A stretch of 64,000 bases of DNA from Schizochytrium sp. TIO01 (lineage: Eukaryota; Sar; Bigyra; Thraustochytrida; Thraustochytriidae). Position 1 is the first letter of the stretch, and each line of letters starts with the position of its first letter. Of the stretch, positions 42,315 through 53,567 are shown in pieces. The notes below the pieces were generated by a model, which searched no databases, had not been told where the DNA came from, and was given only the letters and a program-made list of their open reading frames with translations. The stretch spans positions 8,370,761 through 8,434,760 of the forward strand of contig SMSO01000031.1 in the NCBI GenBank assembly GCA_004764695.1, given 5' to 3'. The position numbers were made by a program, and so were the translations under genes.

Positions 42315-45300
42315 GTAAGCAAACTATGCTTTTGTTCTGTTGGTCCAATGTGCGTTCTCCACCATCTCTGTGCTCGTGCCTGGCATTTCTCGGACCTCTA
42401 TGATGACTTCGAGAAATTCTATTAAAATTGCAATGTTGCACATTATGTCTATTCCTAACAGAGATGAATCCCCCTACGGGGGCATATACAAAGCACTCCA
42501 AGTTTATTTTTAGAAAGAAAAAAATGAAAATTACTTTTATCAATGACTGGTTCTTTAGGCTCAGGAACCAAAACATTATAAGACCATGTTGTATGGTTGA
42601 AGTTGTTTTTACGCTCCACGCTCTCTCTACCATTACACGAAAACCTCACTATAATGTTTATTTTCTGTTACATTTGCAAGTACGAGGTGAAGATTGCAAT
42701 GTTATGCAATATACAGCATAAGAAAGTCCATATCTTGAACACGTTTGCCTTAAGAGTGCGCAATGAGGGCAGCGGTGTTTTCAAAATTCAGTCTCAATAG
42801 TTTAAGCCCGATTGAATTACAAAGTACAATTGAACAAGACCAGGGCTCGAGTAAGGGATGATTTAAAAAAAAAAGACCATCATCTTAAAACGTAGCATCG
42901 TAGCTAGGCTTGATGAGATCCTATCTGTGTCCGGATGAAAGCTCGCGAACCCGACTTGGAGAGCCATACCTAAATTTAGTTTCGATTTCAAAGGAGATTC
43001 GGTGCTCAAAAGTGACTGGCGGCAATGTAGTGCCGGTGGCAGTGGCCGATGAACGAGGACCTTGAGTCGAGCTGGGTCTAAAGGGATATATGTACTTTCT
43101 TTTCTTCAGCATATTGAACTGGCTAGTGGATGAGTACAAGACATTATGACTCTTTCATAGAATCTCAAGTCATATGCTAAACAGCTTCAAGGATAACTCT
43201 GGATTTCTATAGTCATTTCTCCATCGAAGAGATAAGCAAATTAATATTTGTATTTTGCTAAAACCCACATCTTTTCTCTGAGACAAGTTTGTCAAAGTTG
43301 TTTGGTTAGAGTGCTCAAAAAATCTTTCATATTTTTCATAGAATCGCGAAGTCAAAATATGAGACTCCAGTGAGGGCAATTAGATCATAGTGCGAATCAA
43401 AAAGTGTATATGAGCTTTGGTCGTTGTACTAGAAACATCAAGTTGAATCCTGGGCGTTGTTATAATCGTAAATTCTTCAAGCAAATAAGCCACAGTGGGT
43501 ACTAGATGTGGTAAAAGAGAGAGATTCTGTTGCATGCGGACCCATGGCAGTTGCATTGTATGCGCGAGGGCCGCCTAGGAGGAGACAATGACAAATCACT
43601 GAAGCGCCTGGGCGTGTCTTCTACCCACGGAATGCTAGCGAGTAAGAATTTTGGCGAACTGAGGGTAACTTTATAAATGTGACTGAATTTATGAGCTCCC
43701 GAGCGAAGCAAGTGTCGAAATCTCCTCCCCCGAAACATTTGAATCACCAAGGCGAGGTATTTCAGGATACTCTTGATTCCTTCGAGCTTGCACCAGAAAT
43801 ATGCTATCATCTGTTTGGCCAATCAACATCTGTGGGGGTTGAATGGTTGGAAGCTGGTTAGTCAGCTCTTGTTCACTATGGAGACGAGGTCAGAACCAGC
43901 GACGATTTTAAAGAAGTAGATGTCTTGAAATCATTCAGAAAGAGCCTAACAACCAAAAATACCATCGCCTTCTCGATGTCACGTCGACGTTTGCGATAGG
44001 ATTCGGAACCACGATTTATCGAGAATGTCTTACAATGGATAGTCTGACTAGGTTGTTGATGAACCAAATGGGCGTGTAATGTCACTTGAAGGGGGCAGTT
44101 GCAACATAATAACTACTGATGATGACCGATTAAAATTCCTTGGAGGTTTGCTCTGACTTGAATTTTAATTTAGAATGCTCATGTGGTGTGACAGAAAATG
44201 AGCTTACGCAATCAACGACCAATAATCTTGCACTAAAAAAGAAAGCTATTTTATCCAATTCCATTAAACAAATAAACTCACGCATTCAGGTAAAAGCATC
44301 AGCCTAGATCATGGAATGTCATAGTTTCTATCTAGTACTAGACTGCTTGTCCTCTATAAATTGTTGGCCTTTGTACGCAATTCGGGGGACATCCTAGCTT
44401 CCGTTAATTTTCAAAATATCTTAGATCTTCAGAGCTTCTAAACTTTAAAAAATCTGCGCAGGCTTGGAAGATATTTGAATGTTCTGCTGAGCTGATTCTT
44501 ATGAAGTTGCATCATAAAATTCGTTGCGAGTTGGTCTTGAACAATATCCTTAAAGTCTCTCCTTCCTCAACTGTCCCCTTTTATGTTATTCGTAAAAAAA
44601 CCAAAAAAAAAACCAAAAAACTGATGGATCACTCTTCAAACATCGAGCCTACCTCGACCTGTCTTCTGCAGCCAAGTATCCACAGCAACCCGTTCGCTGG
44701 TGCATACTACTGCGTACACGGCCAATGTACCATTCCAGCTCGAGATAACCGTGTAAAACGAAGAGTAAAAGGAAAAGAAACGGGAATTAGCGATTGACTG
44801 TTTCGTCCAATCCCGTAAGAAACGAGAGGAAGGAAGTTACCGCGTCCTGACTCTGCTCGCAATAAGTGTTTTTCTGCTCGCACTACTCTGCTTGGCGTCG
44901 CCCCCTCTACTGAACCTACAAAAACGTTAGAACTTATATAGCCTCTAAATGGTAGTGACTATTCCATATTAATATAGTTATTTAGTTCTTTCTTATAATA
45001 AGAACTAAGAAATAGAATGGCTCCCCAAATGAAGCAAACCTTCAATGCAAACCATCAAAGTACTTCAACCAGAAATTTGGCGTCTCCGCAGGGGCGCTTC
45101 GGTGCTTTCCCAGAGACATCGCATACACGCAAGTGGCGACGTTGAGCGCGTCTATGGCTGCGGCTTATTCCGGGGCTGACCGTACCATTTATGTACGCCA
45201 GAAAAGCAAAGAGAGAATTTCAAATGGCAGATTGGTGATATCTATCCAGACGCACGCCTCCGTCGTCTATAAAGACATCGGTGGCTGGGTCAACGACAAC

Positions 45301-45421
45301 AGGATGGGTTTGCGCGGCCTACTGGGCTACCGAGATTCACCGCCAGCTTGCACATTGGCTCTGTGAAAGCTACCGTGTTATCCTTGTGTCTAAACTTGAA
45401 AATTCAACAGGTTAAGACAAG
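42315..45421. other. 3.1 kb intergenic region
   Basis: AT-rich, with short open frames of low-complexity composition and no recognised gene or RNA. The last 0.3 kb becomes GC-richer toward the zinc-finger-like fragment. Confidence 0.4.
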
Positions 45422-45976
45422 ATGGATCAAAACCAGGACAGCTCGAACGAGGCGTCGGTGGCTTCTTCTGCCAAGCGCTCATTCTCAAAGACGGACGATC
45501 ATTCCTCCTGCCAGTGGTGCAAGCTGGTTATCTGCCGAGAGGATTGCGTTTCAAAGCCATGCAATGAATCTGGTACCATCCACGGCAACCTCGGAACATC
45601 CAAGGTTTTCAAATGCCTCAAATGCAAACACATCGTGCTATCCACGGTGCCAGAGGCATGCTGTTGCGTTGCCTACCTATCCAAGGCCATGCCTTGAGAA
45701 TCGAATTGGGTCTAACCCGCGATGGGGCCTAGACCCCGCTTTGTCACCATAGGAAATGCAAGTTTTGCAATTTTAGAGGTGCCCTTGAAGCGATGCTTTC
45801 GCCACATCGCTGTCCGCATTGCCACTCAGAACGTAGTACCTATCTACTGCCCACTAAGAGTTTGGGTACTACGGACTGAAGCAGGGCGCCAGAACGTCTG
45901 GAACCGCAGCAGATTCACAATGACGAAGAGCAGCGTTGTTGGGGTTGTTGGCAGCATTGTAAACGGCCTGTCGTGA
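45422..45976 (+). pseudogene. Zinc-finger-like fragments, possible gene relic
   Basis: An open frame from 45422 (91 residues) contains SSCQWCKLVICREDC and FKCLKCKHIVL. After a frame change, the stretch from about 45757 reads CKFCNFRGALEAMLSPHRCP and HCHSE, ending at a TGA. These are paired CxxC knuckles of a zinc ribbon or finger, spread over two frames with stops. It may be an exon pair of an unrecognised gene or a broken copy of a zinc-binding (perhaps transposon-derived) protein. I do not recognise the family. Confidence 0.35.
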
Positions 45977-47895
45977 AACGTGATGGTGCTGCAGTGGTCT
46001 CAGCCGTGGCGGTGTCCTGCTGGACGTCAGCTGAGCGCTCCACGATGACAGCGGCCACTTCTGTAGTTGCTAAGGCTGTTGTTATTGCTATTGTCGTCAT
46101 TGTGGTATCGTGGTTGTGGTGGTTACAATTGGCAAGGCTTTGCGGGATCCCTATGGTTTAGCGTAGATACCTCTATGGACGCCACCCTATAGAAAAGTAA
46201 TAATTTACAAGATGTCCCTTGTCATAAACACTTTTTATTTTTAGAGGATAAATAAAGTGTGAAGTATAAAAATCTTCAGGCTGGCACTTTGTTATTATTA
46301 CATTTTCAAAATTCAAAAAGTAACTAAAAGAAGCCTTTTCTAAAGTTTTTAATAAGAACATATTTTTTTAAAAGCATATGTAGGCATATTGTACATGTAT
46401 ACCTATAAAACTGGCAAATTGGTAGGACCTGCTAGGTACATTTATTTGTTTGGCACAGTTTAAAAGAATCAATAAAACAATAGGTACCAAGGTAGGTAGG
46501 ACCATCCTGATAAGCAAATCACAATACAAGAACATTATTATTATTCCTCGAGTCATTTTAGTATTCTTTAATTTAAAATTAAAAATTGAAAATTTAAATA
46601 AAAGAACAAAGAAAAACTTTCCGCAACATAGAGTGTACCTACCAACTATTAGTACAGTGGTGATTGCTACTACTACCCTATGAAGGTAGGTAAGTACGTA
46701 CCTATTCCAATCAGTCGACGAATAAGCGCGCAACGGTGACCATTGATTCAACTCTTCACGGGCACTCTCGATGTCATGATGGTAAGAACGAAGTTGATTG
46801 AATATTGAAGCGCGTCAGAACTGCTCAAGCTGCTTGAGGTAGTCTGCGCACCTTTTGCGCGTTCTTGGCACGGCGCCGATTTCGATGATGCGAAGATCAA
46901 CGACGATGGTGTTAGTTTAAAGCGCTCCGAACAGATTTGAGCTTTCAAGTTCGATGATGATGTCGAACGGTCGCTTAGATGCACCGGATGAAAGATAATC
47001 GGGCAACGCTAATGCTGACCTTAAATGAGGCGAAAGCGGCACAAGCTCCAGCGCTTGAGAGATTGCGAGAGTATCTTCAATCAACCATTCGAAGACTTTG
47101 TGCTCCTCACCTCCTCGTGCGAGTAAGCCCCAAAGAGTTCTAAAGTTTTGCTAAGCTTTGACGATACGTTATGATGTTTTTTGATGGTGATGGAAACCAC
47201 AATCGTCGCACTCGCTGGTGACGACGTCATATGTGTGTACACACACCCCTTCCGATAGTCTTGCAAAATATATGATTATATAGTCCCCAGGGAGCTCATA
47301 CCACCTCCGTTGGCACATGAACCTGAGTCGCTAGGTCACTGAGCTCGAGCAGAATCAAGTGATCAGACAACTAATGCGGAGAGAGCAGGTGGCAGTCTTG
47401 GCCCCTTTTTCAGTTTCGACCTCGCCAATATCTTCAATGGCAAACTTGGATTAGGAAAACTATTAAACCAAGGCAAATTGCCACACATTCCACTTTTTAC
47501 ACAATACGGAGACTTTTAGGAAACCGAGAATGAAATACTGAGCCCCATCCGAGTAGATGTAGATATTAGAATCGCAATCTGTATGGAAATGCTTCATTTC
47601 ACTTCAAGTACAGATCGATCGTAATTTTAGACGGTAAATACCTACACAGGAACTGGGCTCACGCCACCTTCAGGTGGACGGACCCTGGTGAAGTCAACAA
47701 ACACTTGAGCAGTCAGTAGATGTAGGTGCACAACGTTTTACATAGAACCTCAAGGAACGATAATCTCAGACCTTTCGTCTTTCAAGAAACTGAAAGAACT
47801 GACTTCGTTCATTCATTTCCTATATCAGTATCACGAGGTAAAAGTTATATATATATTTGTCTGAATAGAAGTTTAACTTTTATTGTTTATTTTAA

Positions 47896-47897
<2 letters not shown>

Positions 47898-47931
<34 letters not shown>
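47898..47931. repeat. (TAA)n microsatellite
   Basis: About 11 uninterrupted TAA units. Confidence 0.95.
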
Positions 47932-47933
<2 letters not shown>

Positions 47934-49289
47934 TTCTCAGTCATGTTCCAATATATTCTTTAAAAAAAAAAAACTTTATTTTAAAAAATACTCTGCGGTG
48001 CCTTAGTTTTGGCGCAGAAATGCAAAAGAAGTGATTCAATTTTCGAGCGCGCATTTCTTTGGCGACAGGTGTCATATTTGCAACTGAGGGGCCCTGTGCT
48101 TCCCAAACCAAAACGGAATGCTGCCGTGACTTATTTTGACGGGACTTTGCCAATTGAGTTGGTGTATTAACTCCAAACGAGTGACGACTTGAAATGGGCG
48201 TGAGCTAAAATCTAAACATAATTCACCTACCTTACCAAATAGTCCAGAATGAGAGGAAGGAATTATTTATTTATATGTTTTCAGTTTTCATTACATTGCG
48301 TTGAAAGTCTGTTCACCATCGCGCCCAGATTCGTCGTTGTTGAGCGTGCAAGTGATGTTTGATGTCTTCACGTATCCCTTTGGCTTCTCTCTTTTCCATG
48401 CGCTCCTTGAGATCAAGCAACGTACTCTGGTTCTTTCAAGGTTGCAGGCGCTTAGTCCCGCGAGATTGTTGCTCTCTTTCTTCGGAGTGCACACCCTGAC
48501 CAATAGCAACTCTCACTGGAATAGTATCATTCATGTATTGCAAGCACTTCTGGCCGCAACGCAAAATTAAACAATGGGTGCAGCATAGGAAACTTGGTCA
48601 ATTTTGTCCCCGGTGAAACTAGCATTGTTTCCCCGGTTGCCGACATGGCTATCCCAAAACCATATAAAGCCGCGATTTCTTGATTTTCACCGTTCTATTA
48701 AAGAGTCGGAGGGTAATAGAATCCCAGTCTACCTCCTTTTTCACTTTCACTGTCCGAGTTAGGTAATCAGATTAAAAAAATCTTGTTTCAAGTTTCAAAA
48801 CAATCACTCATTCCTCATTTGTTCCTATACAATACCACGAATATGTCTTTCTTCTTATTCTGCCTTTGCTTTCTTTAGGCATATGCTATATGCGTGCTTT
48901 TATCAAAGACAAAATGGCAAAGGACATTCGACTTTTGGCTTATAGCATCAGGAAGAGAGACAAAATGAGCAGACTTTTTTTATTTTATTTTTTTAATTTA
49001 AAAATTAACATCGTTTAAAATCTTCATTAGACTCCTGAAAACTTTATAATGTTACACAGGTAGATAATATCTACTACTGAATACCATAACACTTCAGAAC
49101 GCGAAAATTAGCCACTGGCTTTGCAGCATTTCCTCTTCAATGGATCAAAACTCGGCGTGTGAATGAGCTCAGTCAGCACTAGTACAACCTCAGCCAAGTC
49201 CATCCTCGACTGTGCATCATCATCGTCGGCAATCTCCAATCTCCGCAGAGCCATCAATCCATGAAGCAATCCTGATAGAGCAGCCGTGA

Positions 49290-49345
49290 TCATCAATCAA
49301 TCAATCAAACAAACAATCAATCAATCAATTAGTCAATCAATACAT
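49290..49345. repeat. (CAAT)n microsatellite
   Basis: CAAT units with a few CAAA and TTAG interruptions. Confidence 0.9.
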
Positions 49346-51559
49346 TGCAATCACAATCGATAGATACCCACTGCCGCTGCCTGCAACCAATCGCACCACA
49401 GCAGCAGCCAATATATAGATTGAAGTTTCTGCTTCGGCTGTTGTTCTATTCGATGTTGGCGATTATTCGCTCTGCAGAGTTGATGAGTCTCCTTCGCTGC
49501 GCAGTTTCGTGAAACTTGAGCTCTAACTAACTTAGCACGAGTCTCTCAAACTACCGAAGTGCCGCGTGCCTGCCTTGACCTGCCTTCTTCCTGCTTTCTC
49601 AGTCTCGATGGATGTAATCCTTATTCATTCCCGCATTCACTCCTTGCCAATCATGATTTAAAAACAAATTAAAAACAGGTTAAAGAAACAAGAATGACAA
49701 GAGAAGTAAACGCTTACCCGAAGATTGTGGCTTTAGAAAATAAATCGTTCATCACACGCATCATACAGTACGGCTAGGCACTGCCTTAGCACGGTACCAG
49801 TATTTTCTTCGGGTAAGGTATGCTAGTTTAATCACTAGGCTCGCTCCAATGAAAGTTTTTTTTACTTTATTTTTAAATAAAGTATATTTACTTTTAATTT
49901 AGAAAATAAAAATAAGAATTAAAAAAACCTGGGAAGAGACCAAGCAAGAGAGAGCGAGCTCGACAAATGAAAAGCGATCAGTGCGTCAGAATTGGAGCCT
50001 CAGACACTGCACAGCAGCTGCACCTCAGAGAGCCGCTGAGAGCCGCTCGAGCCAGCTTTGAGCAGAGTCGTTTTCGTTGCCGAGAGGAGAGAGAAACCTC
50101 CAATCGAACTCTCAATCAACCTTCGAGTTCACAGCGAGACTGTGCTCATTTCATTCATACCTACGCAGTGCTTTTTCTGATTTTACTTTACTTTACTTTT
50201 TTCCAATTGTTTTTAAAGAGGGGTGACACCAACAACAAAGAAGAGGGAAAGAAAAGCTCACTCACTGCCCTAAAAAGAATGCCTTGCCAAGAAGAATTCA
50301 TCCTTTCTTTGGGAAAACAAGGCTCCGCTCGCTGCGTAGCCCTAAGCGGAGGGCCTTTGGGCGAGTTGAGGCAGCCACAGGTCAACTGACTGCGAGACGA
50401 GAGAGCTTTATGGTCGGTCTGCGATTTCAACTCAACTCGTGAGGATGGTTGGTCGTTATGAGGCACTTGCACAGCTTTCCTCTGTAGTAATGTATCTGTG
50501 AATCCCTCTGTGAGAGAGCTCGCTAAGGCGGTCTTACTGCTTTCAGTAGAAGGCGGCGCGAGCGGTTCACCTCGGTCCGAGAGGTAAAATAATATAATTC
50601 GCTGCGCTAGGAAAGTAAGTTGACTTGACCGCGGTTATTGTAGCGTTGAAAGAAACGGTCCTCATCGCTTCGAGATTCACTCACGGAGGGCGTCGGAGAT
50701 ATATGCGACGCTGAGTGTGGAAATGGCGGCCACGCGAGCATAAGCAGCCGCGTCGAAGAAATGAAGAGCAGGCTTTTCTGCTTTCTATTTCGCTTCTTTT
50801 TGATGTTAGCACATCACATGTTTACTTATTCTCTTTTCTTTCTTTAAAAAGTAAATACTCGGACCGTGAAGAGCAACATCGCAAATACTGAAGGAAGACC
50901 TTACTTCATTTTATCATGATTCGATGATACCCTTATTATTTTGAGTTTATGGAATAAGTTCCCAGACCCGCTATTAGTTTGGAGAGGCGCCCCTTCTCTC
51001 TTCTGCTCTTCTGTGGCCTGCCTCGAAGCCTCACCTCTATACGGAGATCTTGAATTATGCCTGGCTTGGTGCCAGAATCTTCGCCAGAACGACCAGTCTT
51101 GGCGATTGAGTTGGTTTTATCTACTACTTTTTAGAAAACTAAGAAAGGTCATCATTACTAACCACGATGACTTAGAATTCGATGACTTAGAATTCCAAAG
51201 AGAAGCGAACAGTAGAAAGGAAAAAGAAAGAATAAAGTCTCTCTTTAGGTAGACGGGCTAAAAAGGAAGTTAAAAGCTCCTGCTAACAAGAGAGAGTAAG
51301 CGAGCAAAGAACTGACTTTGCCCAAACTAATCAACACCACCCTCAGACACCAACATCAACAGTGAAGAAATTCTTGCCTACACTAAGAGTGTCTCCTTGT
51401 TTGCTTGCTTGTTTGTCTGCTTGCTTGCCAACTCTCTGTCCTCTCCCCAATAGAGGGAGTTCTTCACTGCTGATTTTATCATGGTGTTCTCAGCTCCAGT
51501 CCTAGCTATCTGTCTCTTTAGTAGTAGCTAACATTCTTCATCGCCTGTTTCCGTACTAT

Positions 51560-51560
51560 G

Positions 51561-51647
<87 letters not shown>
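51560..51647. repeat. (TCTA)n microsatellite
   Basis: About 22 uninterrupted TCTA units, the longest pure simple repeat in the window. Confidence 0.97.
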
Positions 51648-53567
51648 CATGGATGGATGAATGAATGATCAGAGCTCAACTTATGGGTGCCTTAAAAACT
51701 CCAACATCAGCTCTGAGCCTAGTAGGTCATGTGCCTACAGCCTAAATTTCTATCTGGCAGCCGTGGATCTGATCGCCACGATTCGTCAGTGATTCGTCAC
51801 GTCCAAAGCATTCTGCAATCGAAGTTGTGCTGAGTTGTGTAGGTACAATGAAACACCGAAAGTGACACATCAACTTGATATGAGCTAGCTAGTTAGTTAG
51901 CTAGTCAGCTAGTAAGCGAATTAGTTAGTTAAATCGCTACTCTTGCCAGTAGCGCCTTCTGCTTCTGCGAGCAGGATACCACTACGCGCTATCACTAGCG
52001 CCCATCTACCCCATTCCGTAGCAATGCCTACTCAATACTTTGGCCTCGTTTTAAAATAACTTTTTAATTGATTTTAATTAAAAAATAGAATTCAGGGTTT
52101 TATTATTTTAATTAAATAGTTTAAGTATATTTGTATATTATTTATTTTCATCTTGATAAATTATTTCTTACCTGTGGAATGATTTCCAAGTAAGAATACC
52201 TAGAACTCTCATAAGGAGCGCTCGTGGAAAAAACCCAATCGACTGAAAAAAAATTGAACCATACTAGGACACAATTAGTGCATATGTTAGCAATTGCGAG
52301 TACTTTACTCCTTCCTCTACGGAAAAGAGTAAGCACTGCCGCCTAAAAGGAAACACTAGGAAGAGAGATAAAGTGGACGATTGTGTTTATCATTGTTTGT
52401 ATTAAATTCTACAAGATTTATGCGTCTCTATGATTGGGAAACTATGATAGGCTAAACTTGTTGTTGACTGTTCTATTCAAATTATTATGCTGGCTGTTCT
52501 TCATAATTGATTCTCTTTTTCCATTTTAGAAGAGAAAAGAGAATGATTTGTTTGTTCCTCTTGATTATGTTCCTCTATTATTTATTTTTGAATTGATTTG
52601 CTTTTACCTATAAATGAAATTGCTTTCGTTTGTTGTTCAATAAAGTTTCAAGTTTATTTGTGTGTTCGTTCAATTTAGTTTCTTTATCTCTTTGTTTGTT
52701 TGTTTCTTTGTTTGTTTCTTTCTTTCTTTCTCTCCATCGCGCAACAAAGAGTCCATTCCCGCGCCCGCTCCCGCTGCCAGCACCGGCAGCAGCAGCGCAG
52801 CAGACGCAGGCAGCCGCAGCACCAGCAGTAGAGGCCCCAGGCTTGGAGGACCGAGACGCAGAGGTAGAACCGGGTCTCGCCTTAAAAGCGTAAAGCTTTA
52901 GAGAAAGGCCGAGGCGACACGCAGCAGCGCCGATTTCCTCTGCCTTCGCTCCACAGGGTCCCTCGTGCTACCCCGCTCCGCCGTTGCTCTGTCGAAGCCC
53001 GTTCCCGCTCGCCCAGAACATACTCTTAGCCGTGGCCGCTTGGAAACCCCTTTAACTCGCTAGCTGGTGCGCGACGTGTGGCCTTCTTCTCTCAGGAACG
53101 TCGGTCTTCATTTCCTTCCTCCTCTATTCTTTCATTATTCCCTTTTGCTTTCACTCTCGGCAATACGAGGGCTCTCATCATCACGCCAGATTAGAACCTC
53201 ATTCGCGTGGGGTTTTCTAGTCTTCAATCTCTGGTCTGCATTTTCGGTTGTTAGCGATTTCTTGGCCAACTTCTGCGAGGAAATTTGCACTCTCGTGTTC
53301 ATCTCGCAAATCAAGGTGAACGAATCAGATTTTAGTCTTTGCAGGCAAACAAAAAAGAGACCACATCGAGGATTTAAAATTGACGTGTTGCGTGCAGAGC
53401 AAATTATTTAAGGGGTTGTGGCTTTGGGCGACTTATCACTCAAGTGTACCCAAAGTTTCTCGTGGATAGTTCAGTCTCGTCGAGTGGATTAAAACTAGCT
53501 AGTTAGCTAGCTGGCGAGCTACTTCACTAGCTCGCTGGCCTAGCGATCTACTCGAGCAACCGCGTGG

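Larger units (their letters stand above)
45977..53567. other. 7.6 kb gene-poor region
   Basis: Low gene content with many microsatellites: AAT (47898-47931), CAAT (49290-49345), TCTA (51560-51647) and TTTG/TTTC (52680-52735), plus CTAG/TTAG-rich stretches at 51885-51935 and 53492-53540. A 62-residue minus-strand frame at 49108-49296 (SRMDLAEVVLVLTEL) faintly recalls the end of a kinase domain but has no partner exon. A GC-rich block at 52.75-53.05 kb encodes Ala/Ser/Arg-rich sequence and is more likely the 5' region of the next gene. Confidence 0.4.

Noticed and set aside
49108-49296. Possible last exon of a kinase (SRMDLAEVVLVLTEL)
   Set aside because: The similarity is short and no partner exon with kinase motifs is found nearby.
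51560-51647. Regular short repeat resembling a CRISPR-like array
   Set aside because: It is a pure TCTA microsatellite with no spacers, in a eukaryotic genome.
52662-52901. 79-residue frame with hydrophobic start and Arg-rich end
   Set aside because: The hydrophobic part is a translated TTTG/TTTC simple repeat; the rest is GC-rich low complexity upstream of the Q/N-rich gene.
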